NCBI GenBank assembly: GCA_022776205.1
Contig: JALFIK010000098.1
Span: 1-19,615 of the forward strand
Length of the DNA stretch: 19,615 bases
Direction: 5' to 3'
Source of the DNA: Eubacterium sp.
GTDB taxonomy: Bacteria; Bacillota; Clostridia; Lachnospirales; Lachnospiraceae
Position 1 is the stretch's first letter; each line of letters starts with the position of its first letter. A program made the translations under genes and the position numbers. This document shows positions 1 through 7,684 of the stretch, in pieces. The notes beneath the pieces are model-generated. The model saw nothing but the letters and a program-made list of their open reading frames with translations, had not been told where the DNA came from and did not search any database.

Positions 1-289
1 CATACTGCAGGCTGGTCTGGAATACGGACAAAATAAGAGCTCTGGGAATCTCTTCTTTCCTTAACATAACACTCTTTCTGCCAAAAGTTCCCGCAATCAA
101 AAGGACAAGTACACCCGCCAAAAAGAAACGGCAGCCGGCAAAAAAAATCTGGGAGGCGGCATCTCCCGAAGGAATATGGAATAACCGATATCCGATTTTT
201 ATACAGGGAAACGCACTTCCCCATAGTATACAGGAGACCATTGCCAGAAACCAGACAACAACCGTCCTTTGCATTATTTCTTTCTTCAA
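1..289 (-). CDS. DMT/EamA-family transporter, N-terminal part (cut by window edge)
   Basis: Read by hand on the minus strand because the frame runs off the left edge. The visible ~96 residues begin L(M)-K-K-E-I-M-Q-R and contain a first membrane helix with the tract W-G-S-A-F-P, typical of helix 1 of EamA/RhaT drug-metabolite transporters, and a second hydrophobic helix (FFLAGVLVLLIAG). These are inner-membrane exporters of small metabolites; the substrate cannot be told. Start choice: the internal ATG (272-274) has no nearby Shine-Dalgarno, whereas TTG at 287-289 lies 7 nt after GGGAGGG (297-303), which overlaps the stop codon of the upstream gene. I therefore call TTG; the ATG at 274 is the alternative. 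It is co-transcribed with, and probably translationally coupled to, the 109-residue gene upstream. Confidence 0.8.
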   Translation of the reverse strand, partial: MKKEIMQRTVVVWFLAMVSCILWGSAFPCIKIGYRLFHIPSGDAASQIFFAGCRFFLAGVLVLLIAGTFGRKSVMLRKEEIPRALILSVFQTSLQY

Positions 290-302
290 TCTTCGTCCCT
301 CC

Positions 303-632
303 CTATTCAATAATTCCATATTCTTCTCGCAATTCTTTTTCCTCTTTCAGAAATGCATCGGCTGTTGTCTCCAAAGCCATCATCCATTCCAGACGTTCAA
401 AAGAAAGGGAAATTTGTCCATTCTTTATTTTCTCCCCTGTAATTTCCAGACGAAATGCCTCCGGATCTTCCCCGGGATGATATAATTTTAAGGTGTCTCC
501 CTGTTCAAAATAAGGAAATTCATTTTTTTTAGTAAGGACATTTAATTCCTCTTCTTTAAAAAGAAGTTCCTCCGTCTCATGCTCTTTTATCTTTTCGAAC
601 AATTCTGTCGAAATATCCATATAGTACTCCAT
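303..632 (-). CDS. Unrecognised 109-residue acidic protein
   Basis: A 109-residue, Glu/Lys-rich, soluble-looking protein with no signal peptide or membrane segment. I do not recognise the family. Residues ~37-80 (Y-F-E-Q-G-D-T-L-K-L then F-R-L-E-I-T-G-E-K-I) have the spacing of a small beta-barrel of PUA/ASCH style, but this is only a loose resemblance. The last ~30 residues are predicted helical (LETTADAFLKEEKELREEYG). The start is the ATG at 630-632, because GAGAGG lies 6 nt upstream; an ATG 19 codons earlier has no such site. It is first in a two-gene unit with the transporter (14-nt gap) and is driven by the promoter at 672-700, divergent from sbcD. Confidence 0.75.
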   Translation of the reverse strand: MEYYMDISTELFEKIKEHETEELLFKEEELNVLTKKNEFPYFEQGDTLKLYHPGEDPEAFRLEITGEKIKNGQISLSFERLEWMMALETTADAFLKEEKELREEYGIIE

Positions 633-671
633 AATAAACCTCTCTATCGTCTTTTTTTGCACACTTTTAAC

Positions 672-700
672 ATCATAGCACACCATCATGGATTTCTCAA
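672..700 (-). promoter_or_regulatory. Sigma-A promoter for the 109-residue gene and transporter
   Basis: On the minus strand, TTGAGA (695-700), a 17-bp spacer and TATGAT (672-677). The -10 is preceded by TG one base away (TGC-TATGAT), making it an extended -10 box. It faces away from the sbcD promoter, with only 3 bp (701-703) between the two -35 boxes. Confidence 0.7.
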
Positions 701-703
701 TCC

Positions 704-732
704 TTGCATCCTTTTCTTACTTCGTATACAAT
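704..732 (+). promoter_or_regulatory. Sigma-A promoter for sbcD-sbcC
   Basis: TTGCAT (704-709), a 17-bp spacer, TACAAT (727-732). It stands 32 bp upstream of the sbcD ATG, whose Shine-Dalgarno AAAGGAG is at 751-757. It is back to back with the minus-strand promoter at 672-700. Confidence 0.7.
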
Positions 733-764
733 ATCATATAAATGAGACAGAAAGGAGCATTCCC

Positions 765-1970
765 ATGAAGTTAATCCACACAGCAGACTGGCATCTTGGA
801 AAAAATATAGAAGGACACAGCAGGCTGGAAGAACAGGAAAGATTTCTGGAAGATTTTATTGCGATTTGTGAAAGGGAACAGGCAGATCTGGTGATTATTT
901 CCGGGGATATCTACGACAGCTACAATCCTCCGGCCATTGCCGAACAATTATTTTATGATACTTTAAAAAAAATATCCAGAGACGGGGAATGCATGACCGT
1001 CGTTATTGCCGGAAATCATGATAACCCGGAACGACTCACCGCACCCGGTCCCCTGGCAAAGGAACATGGTATCGTCATGGCAGGAACTCCGAATTATATC
1101 GTTTCACCGGGCGAATACGGAAAAAACATCATTACAGAAAGTGGTCCCGGCTATTTTCATGCCATAATCCATGGTGAAGAGACCGACTGCCTTCTCATGC
1201 CGTTTCCGAGTGAAAAACGGTTAAACGAAGTCTATCTGGAGGAAACTCAGGAAGAAACGCAAAAAGCCCTCTCCTATGGAGAAAAAATTGCTTCTTTATT
1301 TTCATCATTAAGCACCCATTATCATCCGGGATCCATCCACCTTGCAGCCGGACATCTTTTTGTGATGAACAGCCTGGAGGACGGCTCTGAACGAAGCATC
1401 CAGCTTGGGGGAAGCTATATGGTCAGCGGCAGTGTTTTCCCAGAGGAAGCGGATTATATCGCCCTGGGACATATCCATAAGCCCCAGAAAGTTCCCGGAT
1501 GTTCCCGGGCAAGATACAGTGGTTCTCCTCTTCATTTTACTATTAAGGAGACCTCCTTTCGAAAGCAGGTTCTGGCTGTCTCTCTCTCTGCCGGAAATCC
1601 CTGTGAAATCAGAGAAATACCGCTTCCAATCTATAAGCCTATTGAAATCTGGAACTGCGACAGCGTGATAGATGCCCTGGAGAAATGTGAAGAGAATAAA
1701 AGCAGAAATTGCTGGGTTTACCTGAAAATCAAAACAGACCACTATATTCATGAAGAAGACATACGAAAAATGCGAACACTGAAATCTGACATCTTATCCA
1801 TCACCCCGATTCTTCCAGAAGATGAAGAAAATTTTTCTTCAGAAATTGATCGAAAAGAACTGCCTTTTGATGTTTTAGTCAAAGATTTCTACCAGAAGAA
1901 ATTTCAGGTGGATATGTCTGATGAAACTTTTTCCCTTCTTATGGAAATTTTAAAGGAGGATGAATTATGA
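765..1970 (+). CDS. sbcD: Exonuclease subunit SbcD (Mre11-like nuclease)
   Basis: 401 residues, the usual SbcD length. It is the calcineurin-like, Mn-dependent nuclease subunit of the SbcCD complex, which opens DNA hairpins and trims blocked or protein-bound ends. All phosphoesterase motifs are visible: D8-x-H10 (HTADWHLG), G47-D48 (GDIYD), G-N84-H85-D86, G-H197 and G-H236-I-H238. The residues after ~270 match the SbcD C-terminal capping region. The start is the ATG at 765, because AAAGGAG lies 7 nt upstream and the MKLIHTADWHLG N-terminus is typical; an in-frame ATG far upstream would add 62 unrelated residues. The stop overlaps the sbcC start (ATGA at 1967-1970), so the two subunits are translationally coupled. 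Confidence 0.97.
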   Translation: MKLIHTADWHLGKNIEGHSRLEEQERFLEDFIAICEREQADLVIISGDIYDSYNPPAIAEQLFYDTLKKISRDGECMTVVIAGNHDNPERLTAPGPLAKEHGIVMAGTPNYIVSPGEYGKNIITESGPGYFHAIIHGEETDCLLMPFPSEKRLNEVYLEETQEETQKALSYGEKIASLFSSLSTHYHPGSIHLAAGHLFVMNSLEDGSERSIQLGGSYMVSGSVFPEEADYIALGHIHKPQKVPGCSRARYSGSPLHFTIKETSFRKQVLAVSLSAGNPCEIREIPLPIYKPIEIWNCDSVIDALEKCEENKSRNCWVYLKIKTDHYIHEEDIRKMRTLKSDILSITPILPEDEENFSSEIDRKELPFDVLVKDFYQKKFQVDMSDETFSLLMEILKEDEL

Positions 1971-4900
1971 GACCACTTTTCTTACGTTTTAAAGGAATCA
2001 ACTGCTACACCAAAGAACAGACTATTGATTTTTCCACTTTGACGTCCCGGGGACTTTTTGGAATCTTTGGGCCAACAGGAAGCGGAAAATCCAGCATCCT
2101 CGATGCAATCACCCTCGCCCTGTATGCAAAGCTTCCAAGAGAGACAAAAAATTTTATTAATTTAAATGAAAAGACCGCCACTGTTTCTTTCCGTTTTTCC
2201 ATTACTACCAATAAGGTAAAAACATATCTTGTAGAAAGATCTTTTCGTTATTCCAATCAGGAAAAATCTACAGTGAGGAACATTACTGCCCGACTGATTG
2301 AGTATGTGGGAGAGGAAGAAACCGTTCTTGCCGACAAACCCATGGAAGTGACCGGTGCCTGCACCAGCCTCCTTGGACTGAGCAGCGATGATTTTATGCG
2401 CACCGTTGTTTTACCCCAGGGCCAGTTTAGCGAATTTCTGAAATTAAAAAATAAAGATCGAAGAATTATGCTCCAGCGTATTTTTCATCTGGAAAAATAT
2501 GGGGAGAAGCTGACAAATCAGATTGCCCGTGCAAAACGCGACCAGGACTTAACATTAAGCCAGTTATCCGGTGAACAAAAAGCATATGAAAACATTTCCG
2601 AAGAAAATATTGAGAACCTAAAAAAAGAATTAAAAACAAAACGTGCCTCTTTAAATGAAGTCTCTGAAAATCTTCGTATCCTTTCTGACCGTTTTTCATC
2701 AGCCGAAGAAATACTGTCCCTGCAAAAAGAACTCTCTCCTGTAGAGGAAATCTTTTTTAAAAACCAGGAACTTCTTCCAAAAATACAGGAAAAAGAAGCC
2801 CTGCTTTTAAGAAAGAAAAAAGCAAACGAAATCCGCCCCTTTGAAGAACAAAAAAACGCAGCAAAAAAGAAAAAAGAGGAAGCTTTAACTTTACTTAAAA
2901 AAACAGAACAGGAAGTGGAATTCCTTCTTCTTGAATACAACACGCAAAAAGAGAAAAAAGAAGAACTATCCCTTCAGTGGACAAAAAAACAGCCGGTTCT
3001 GCAGAACAAGATTCATATTCTGGAAAATGCAAAAAAAGCTGCGGATACAATAAAAAAATGGAATCAGCAACTGGAACAATATCATAACGATAAAAATACT
3101 TTTACAGAAACTCTTCTTAAAAAAAAGGACGAGCACTCGCTTCTTATACACAAAGAACAAATTCTTCGTAACAAAATCCTCTCTTATGAAAAAAAGAAAG
3201 AAGAAGATCAAATCAGCCCGGAATATAAAAAAATGCTCGACGAGGGCCATCTGATGGAAGAAACATACCGGGAACAAAAGAAACACTATGAACAGAATTG
3301 TCAGGAATTTAAAAAGATTCAGTACAGAATGGAAAAAGAGGAAAAAGAAAAAAAGCGACAGCTGATTTTTCTTTGTGACATTTCTTCCTTTCTGAATCAA
3401 AAAATATCCATCACACAAAAAAACTGTGATTCTTTAGATAATAAACTGAATCAGATAAAGCAGGGACAGATAAAGAACCAGGAAGAACAAGAGCAATGGA
3501 AAATAGAACATATGGCAGTGCTTCTTCGAAAAGATCTCTCCGAGGGCATTCCCTGCCCGGTCTGCGGCTCTGTTCATCATGACACTTTTATCAAGAATCA
3601 TGACGCAGATACAACCAGTCTGACAGAACTGGAACAGCAGGAAAAAGAACTGAAAAGAAACGAGGAACAAACCAGAGAAAACCTGAAAAAAGAGGAGCAA
3701 AATCTTTCTTTGCTGAAAAGCTATCAGGAATCACTGTCCGCTTTTCCGGAAATTGCACCGGAACTCTCCAAAAATTTCCTTTCAGATACGGAGTATTCGT
3801 TGAAAACAATCCCCGGACTGCTCACTACCTATTCCTCCCAGATTGGAATCTGCCAAAAGCAGACGGAACAATTTAACGAAAAGAAAAATGCTCTTCATAA
3901 TGAACACCTTGCCCTGAAAAGGAAAGCACAGGACATTCTGACTCTTCGAAAAGAAAACGGGATCGATAATTTTTCCCAGGCACTTACCGTTCTTCAGGAA
4001 AAAGAAGCCGCCCGGTCAAAAGAGGAACGCACCATCCGGGAAAGCAGAAAAGAACTTGATAAAATTCAGGAAAAAAAGGATGCATTATTCCGTGATCTTT
4101 CCTCCCTCAACGAGAAAATCTCCGCTGCAACAAGCGGCACCGAAAACTGTGAGAAAATCATTGCAGAACAGAAAAAAGAAATTCCGGACGATTATTCTCC
4201 TGCTTCTGACTTTTCTTCCCTTCTTCTTTCTGCCAGGGAAGAACTTTCCAGGGCAGAAAAAGACAAACTCCTTGCAGAGGAACTTTTCATGCAGACTGAA
4301 AAGACTCTTCGTGCCAAAAAAGAAGAACTCGTCTCCCGGAAAAGTGCTGCCTCTCTTTCCGAAGAACATTTCCGGCAGGCTGAAACATTATATTACAGAC
4401 AAAAGGAAAAAAACGGATTTTCCCCACAGGACAATCTTTCCGAATACTATATGGAAGAAGACATTCTAAAAAAACAGGAAGACGAAGTCCGACAATTTTA
4501 TGAGCATGCAGAAGAAAATAAAAATAAGAGACAATATTTAAAAAACAAACTCAACAACCGCCACATAGAGGAAGAAGAATGGGCATCCTTACAGGAAACG
4601 TTGAAAACTTCTAAGGAAAAAGAACAGGAACTTCGTTCCTCCCTGGATCTTATTACTCATCAGATCAAAGAAGAAGAAAAAAAAATAAAAGAAAAAAAAG
4701 AACTGGAAAATAAGATGGAAAAGGAAAAGCATAAAAGAGATCTTATAAAAGAACTGGAAAGCTTATTTAAAGGAAATGCCTTTGTCGAATATATTGCCCA
4801 GTCAAAGCTATCATACATTGCCCGGCAGGCATCCCAAATTCTATCAAAAATATCCGGAGGCAACTACGCCCTGGAAATCAATGAACTGTCCGAATTTATT

Positions 4901-5245
4901 ATCCGGGATAACAAAAATGGCGGTATCCTCCGCCCCTGTGATACTCTATCCGGAGGAGAAACGTTTATTACTTCCCTCGCCCTTGCCCTCGCTCTGTCTT
5001 CATCCATCCAGCTTAACGGTTCCGCTCCCCTGGAATTTTTCTTCCTCGACGAAGGATTTGGCAGCCTCGATGATGAACTTCTTGATACAGTCATGACAAG
5101 TTTGGAACGGCTTCAAAGTCAAAAACGAAGTATCGGCATCATCAGTCATGTGGAATCCATTCAGGCAAGAGTACCGGTAAAACTGATTGTCAGTCCCTCT
5201 GACCTGCCACAACAAGGCAGTACCATCCGGCTGGAATATTCATAA
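1967..5245 (+). CDS. sbcC: Exonuclease subunit SbcC (Rad50-like SMC ATPase)
   Basis: 1092 residues. This is the ATPase partner of SbcD, an SMC-like protein whose two nucleotide-binding lobes join at the ends of a long coiled coil. Visible: Walker A GPTGSGKS at residues 35-42; Q-loop stretch VVLPQGQFSEFL; long Glu/Lys-rich heptad-like coiled coils from ~180 to ~500 and ~560 to ~930; a zinc hook C530-P-V-C533 at the hairpin tip; ABC signature LSGG at 994-997; Walker B FFFLDE at ~1024-1029 with D-loop GFGSLDDE; and an H-loop in IGIISHVES. The Shine-Dalgarno AAGGAGG lies just before the ATG inside the sbcD end. The coiled-coil coding strand is very A-rich, which produces long spurious open frames on the other strand. 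Confidence 0.97.
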   Translation: MRPLFLRFKGINCYTKEQTIDFSTLTSRGLFGIFGPTGSGKSSILDAITLALYAKLPRETKNFINLNEKTATVSFRFSITTNKVKTYLVERSFRYSNQEKSTVRNITARLIEYVGEEETVLADKPMEVTGACTSLLGLSSDDFMRTVVLPQGQFSEFLKLKNKDRRIMLQRIFHLEKYGEKLTNQIARAKRDQDLTLSQLSGEQKAYENISEENIENLKKELKTKRASLNEVSENLRILSDRFSSAEEILSLQKELSPVEEIFFKNQELLPKIQEKEALLLRKKKANEIRPFEEQKNAAKKKKEEALTLLKKTEQEVEFLLLEYNTQKEKKEELSLQWTKKQPVLQNKIHILENAKKAADTIKKWNQQLEQYHNDKNTFTETLLKKKDEHSLLIHKEQILRNKILSYEKKKEEDQISPEYKKMLDEGHLMEETYREQKKHYEQNCQEFKKIQYRMEKEEKEKKRQLIFLCDISSFLNQKISITQKNCDSLDNKLNQIKQGQIKNQEEQEQWKIEHMAVLLRKDLSEGIPCPVCGSVHHDTFIKNHDADTTSLTELEQQEKELKRNEEQTRENLKKEEQNLSLLKSYQESLSAFPEIAPELSKNFLSDTEYSLKTIPGLLTTYSSQIGICQKQTEQFNEKKNALHNEHLALKRKAQDILTLRKENGIDNFSQALTVLQEKEAARSKEERTIRESRKELDKIQEKKDALFRDLSSLNEKISAATSGTENCEKIIAEQKKEIPDDYSPASDFSSLLLSAREELSRAEKDKLLAEELFMQTEKTLRAKKEELVSRKSAASLSEEHFRQAETLYYRQKEKNGFSPQDNLSEYYMEEDILKKQEDEVRQFYEHAEENKNKRQYLKNKLNNRHIEEEEWASLQETLKTSKEKEQELRSSLDLITHQIKEEEKKIKEKKELENKMEKEKHKRDLIKELESLFKGNAFVEYIAQSKLSYIARQASQILSKISGGNYALEINELSEFIIRDNKNGGILRPCDTLSGGETFITSLALALALSSSIQLNGSAPLEFFFLDEGFGSLDDELLDTVMTSLERLQSQKRSIGIISHVESIQARVPVKLIVSPSDLPQQGSTIRLEYS

Positions 5246-5270
5246 GAAATTCTGTTACTCATATCACAAA

Positions 5271-5342
5271 AGAAAGGCATCGCACTGCCTGTTTTGATCA
5301 CTGATCAGTCTCGGAAGTGCGGTGCCTTTCTCTTATTCTTTA
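5271..5342. terminator. Bidirectional terminator between sbcC and gldA
   Basis: Arms AGAAAGGCATCGCACT (5271-5286) and AGTGCGGTGCCTTTCT (5316-5331) pair over 16 bp with one wobble. The plus strand continues into a T-rich run ending TTTTTTT, and the minus strand reads TTTCTTTTG after the stem, so it can end both convergent transcripts. The loop holds a TGATCA-C-TGATCA repeat. Confidence 0.85.
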
Positions 5343-5351
5343 TAAATTTTT

Positions 5352-6449
5352 TTACAGTCCTTTATAGTATCTTCCAATTGCATCTGCGCCAACCATGGCT
5401 GCATATACTTTTTCTGGAGTGATATCTACCGGTTCATTTCCAAGAGTATCATCCGGAGATGCTGCCAGAGTAGCTGCTTCCATTAATGCATCCTTATCCG
5501 GATTTTCAATACCAAGATCTGCAAATGTAGTAGGCAGTCCGACATCCATACAGAATCCAACTACTTCATCCAGTAAATCCTGATCTGCATTCTCAAGAAC
5601 AAGCTGCGTAAGAGTACCAAATGCAACCTTCTCACCATGATATAAATGATGACATTCTTTAATGCAGGTAAGCCCGTTATGAATAGCATGTGCACCGGCT
5701 AATCCGCCACTCTCAAATCCGATACCGGATAACAGCGTGTTCGCTTCGATGATCTTCTCCACAGCAGGAGTACATACACCGGCTTCTACTGCCAGTTTCG
5801 CCTTAACGCCTTCTTCAATTAATGTATCATAACATGCTCTTGCAAGCGTCATAGCTGCGATGGTGATATTGCCACCTGCACAACTTGTCGCATTACTCTC
5901 CTGGCATGCTTTAGCTTCAAAATAAGTTGCCAAAGCATCACCCATACCGGATACTAACAATCTCGCAGGTGCTTTTGCGATGATATCTGTATCAACCAGT
6001 ACAAGATTCGGATTTGCCGGAAGCCATAAATATCTTTCGAACACACCGTCATCTGTATATACAACAGTAAGTGCGGAACATGGAGCATCCGTCCCTGCTA
6101 TAGTAGGGCATACGATCACAGGAGTTCCCACATAATAAGCAACAGCCTTTGCAGTATCAAAAATCTTTCCGCCGCCAACACCGATTACCAAGTCGCAGCC
6201 TTTTTCCTTTACAATGGCAACCAGACGGTCAATCTCGTTCTGGGAACATTCTCCGTGGAATGCTTCAAAAACAAGTTCACATCCTGTATCTTTGAAACTG
6301 TCTTCGATGATTCCGCCAACACGTTTCTTACCGCCTTCACTAATCAGAATAAACGGTTTCTTTCCAAGCTTCACTGCATATTCTGCAATGTTTGCCAATT
6401 CGCCCTTTCCCTGTACATACTTTGCAGGGCTGATGATAATGTTTGCCAT
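5352..6449 (-). CDS. gldA: Glycerol dehydrogenase (Zn-dependent, NAD+)
   Basis: 365 residues, full length for GldA (iron-containing alcohol dehydrogenase superfamily). It interconverts glycerol and dihydroxyacetone with NAD(H) in the cytoplasm. Visible: N-terminus MANIIISPAKYVQGKGEL, typical of the family; the dinucleotide glycine motif GGGKIFDTAKA at 92-102; and metal ligands D171 (MGDALATY), H254 (AGAHAIHNG) and H271 (HLYHGEKV), matching the Asp/His/His set known in Bacillus glycerol dehydrogenase. The start is the ATG at 6449, with GGATGG 8 nt upstream; earlier ATGs would add up to 11 residues absent from the family. It lies 195 bp downstream of pta on the same strand. The gap carries two TGTTA-type inverted repeats that may be redox-operator sites. 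No partner dihydroxyacetone kinase is in the window. Confidence 0.93.
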   Translation of the reverse strand: MANIIISPAKYVQGKGELANIAEYAVKLGKKPFILISEGGKKRVGGIIEDSFKDTGCELVFEAFHGECSQNEIDRLVAIVKEKGCDLVIGVGGGKIFDTAKAVAYYVGTPVIVCPTIAGTDAPCSALTVVYTDDGVFERYLWLPANPNLVLVDTDIIAKAPARLLVSGMGDALATYFEAKACQESNATSCAGGNITIAAMTLARACYDTLIEEGVKAKLAVEAGVCTPAVEKIIEANTLLSGIGFESGGLAGAHAIHNGLTCIKECHHLYHGEKVAFGTLTQLVLENADQDLLDEVVGFCMDVGLPTTFADLGIENPDKDALMEAATLAASPDDTLGNEPVDITPEKVYAAMVGADAIGRYYKGL

Positions 6450-6516
6450 AATAAATACCATCCTTTCCTTTAAAAAGATCATTTGTTACAAAGACCTGCT
6501 TATAACCCCGGCCTCC

Positions 6517-6532
6517 TGTTATAACTATAACA
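6517..6532. promoter_or_regulatory. Inverted repeat, possible Rex-like operator upstream of gldA
   Basis: TGTTATA-AC-TATAACA is a perfect 7-bp inverted repeat with a 2-bp centre, 68 bp before the gldA start. It resembles the clostridial Rex consensus TTGTTAA-N4-TTAACAA with about three mismatches over 14 defined bases. On the minus strand it contains TATAGT, which could be a -10 box, although no convincing -35 is seen. A weaker repeat, TTTGTT-N7-AACAAA, lies at 6560-6578. The regulator assignment is inference. Confidence 0.4.
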
Positions 6533-6644
6533 AATTTTTGTAAAAAAGAAAAGATGGTATTTGTTATTTTCCAACAAAATATTATTTCTTAATAAGATAA
6601 TATGTATGTCCTCATTTGGTTAATAAAATTAATCCACTATCCTT

Positions 6645-7604
6645 TTAGCTTAAAGCTGCAGTTACAAGAGCCATTTTGTAAACTTCCTGTGCATTACAGC
6701 CACGGCTTAAATCATTAATCGGGGCATTCAGACCCTGAAGAACCGGACCGATTGCTTCATATCCGCCAAGACGGGCAGCAATCTTGTAACCGATATTACC
6801 TGCACTGATTTCCGGGAAAATAAAGGTATTTGCCTGTCCGGCAACCGGTGATCCTGCACATTTCACTTTTGCCACTTCCGGTGCCACTGCTGCATCAAAC
6901 TGAAGCTCTCCGTCAATTGCAAGATCCGGTGCGAGTTCTTTCACCTTCTTTGTCGCATTCGCCATCAGTGTGACCATATCACCCTTTCCGGAGCCATGCG
7001 TGGAATAGGATAACATTGCTACCTTTGGATCAATTCCGAAAATTTTGGCTGTCTTCGCTGTTTCCACCGCAATCTCTGCAAGCTCGTCTTCATTTGGTGC
7101 AATATTAATCGCACAGTCTCCCATGGCCAGTTTGTCGTCTCCTTTTACCATAATAAAGCAGGAGCTTACGATCTTGTTACCCGGTTTCGTCTTAATTAAC
7201 TGTAATGCAGGACGAACCGTATCTGCCGTAGAATATGTAGCACCTCCGAGAAGACAATCTGCCTTGCCCATCTTTACGAGCATTGTTCCAAAATAGTTCG
7301 ATTTGGAAAGAGCATCCCGCACCTGTTCCGGTGTCATCTTCCCCTTTCTTAACTTCACCATCTCCTCGACCATCGGCTCCATTTCACCATATGTTTCCGG
7401 ATCGATAATCTGGCATTTATCAATATTAAATGAGCCATCCGCTGCTGCTTTTTTAACTTCTTCTTCTTTCCCGAGAAGAATGACACTTAATATTCCACCA
7501 TTTGTCAGCTTATCTGCAGCCTCAAGAATACGGGCATCGGTTCCTTCCGTAAAAACGATGGTACGTGGATTCGCTTTTAACTGTTCTTCTAATTTTGTAA
7601 ACAT
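6645..7604 (-). CDS. pta: Phosphate acetyltransferase
   Basis: 319 residues, the usual length of the short, single-domain Pta. It transfers acetyl from acetyl-CoA to phosphate, giving acetyl phosphate for acetate kinase and ATP in mixed-acid fermentation. Visible: N-terminal IVFTEGTDARILEAA; central LGGATYSTADTVRPALQ; and C-terminal CAGSPVAGQANTF, FPEISAGNIGYK and NDLSRGC, with S300-R301 at the active-site position known in archaeal Pta. The start is supported by AGGAGG about 8 nt upstream. The usual neighbour ackA is not in this window. Upstream is an unrelated membrane-anchored protein; downstream is gldA. It probably has its own promoter in the 80-bp upstream gap. Confidence 0.95.
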   Translation of the reverse strand: MFTKLEEQLKANPRTIVFTEGTDARILEAADKLTNGGILSVILLGKEEEVKKAAADGSFNIDKCQIIDPETYGEMEPMVEEMVKLRKGKMTPEQVRDALSKSNYFGTMLVKMGKADCLLGGATYSTADTVRPALQLIKTKPGNKIVSSCFIMVKGDDKLAMGDCAINIAPNEDELAEIAVETAKTAKIFGIDPKVAMLSYSTHGSGKGDMVTLMANATKKVKELAPDLAIDGELQFDAAVAPEVAKVKCAGSPVAGQANTFIFPEISAGNIGYKIAARLGGYEAIGPVLQGLNAPINDLSRGCNAQEVYKMALVTAALS

Positions 7605-7621
7605 AATTTTCCTCCTAGTCT

Positions 7622-7637
7622 TTATCTTTTGAGATAA
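7622..7637. other. Short inverted repeat in the pta leader
   Basis: TTATCT-TTTG-AGATAA, with perfect 6-bp arms, lies between the putative pta -10 box and its ribosome binding site. It could be a small mRNA hairpin or an operator; nothing more can be said. Confidence 0.3.
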
Positions 7638-7643
7638 TTTATT

Positions 7644-7672
7644 ATTGTAAAGGTTCCCCTTTCCGCTCTCAG
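7644..7672 (-). promoter_or_regulatory. Possible pta promoter
   Basis: On the minus strand, CTGAGA (7667-7672), a 17-bp spacer and TACAAT (7644-7649). The -35 is only a 4/6 match, so read-through from the upstream gene is an alternative. Confidence 0.4.
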
Positions 7673-7684
7673 ATTTCTGTGACT

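Noticed and set aside
2518..3809. Several overlapping minus-strand frames opposite sbcC
   Set aside because: Their Phe/Ser/Leu-rich translations simply mirror the A-rich Lys/Glu codons of the SbcC coiled coil; there are no start signals.
4056..4469. A 137-codon plus-strand frame inside sbcC
   Set aside because: It is an out-of-frame overlap of the coiled-coil region, very Lys/Phe-rich, with no ribosome binding site.
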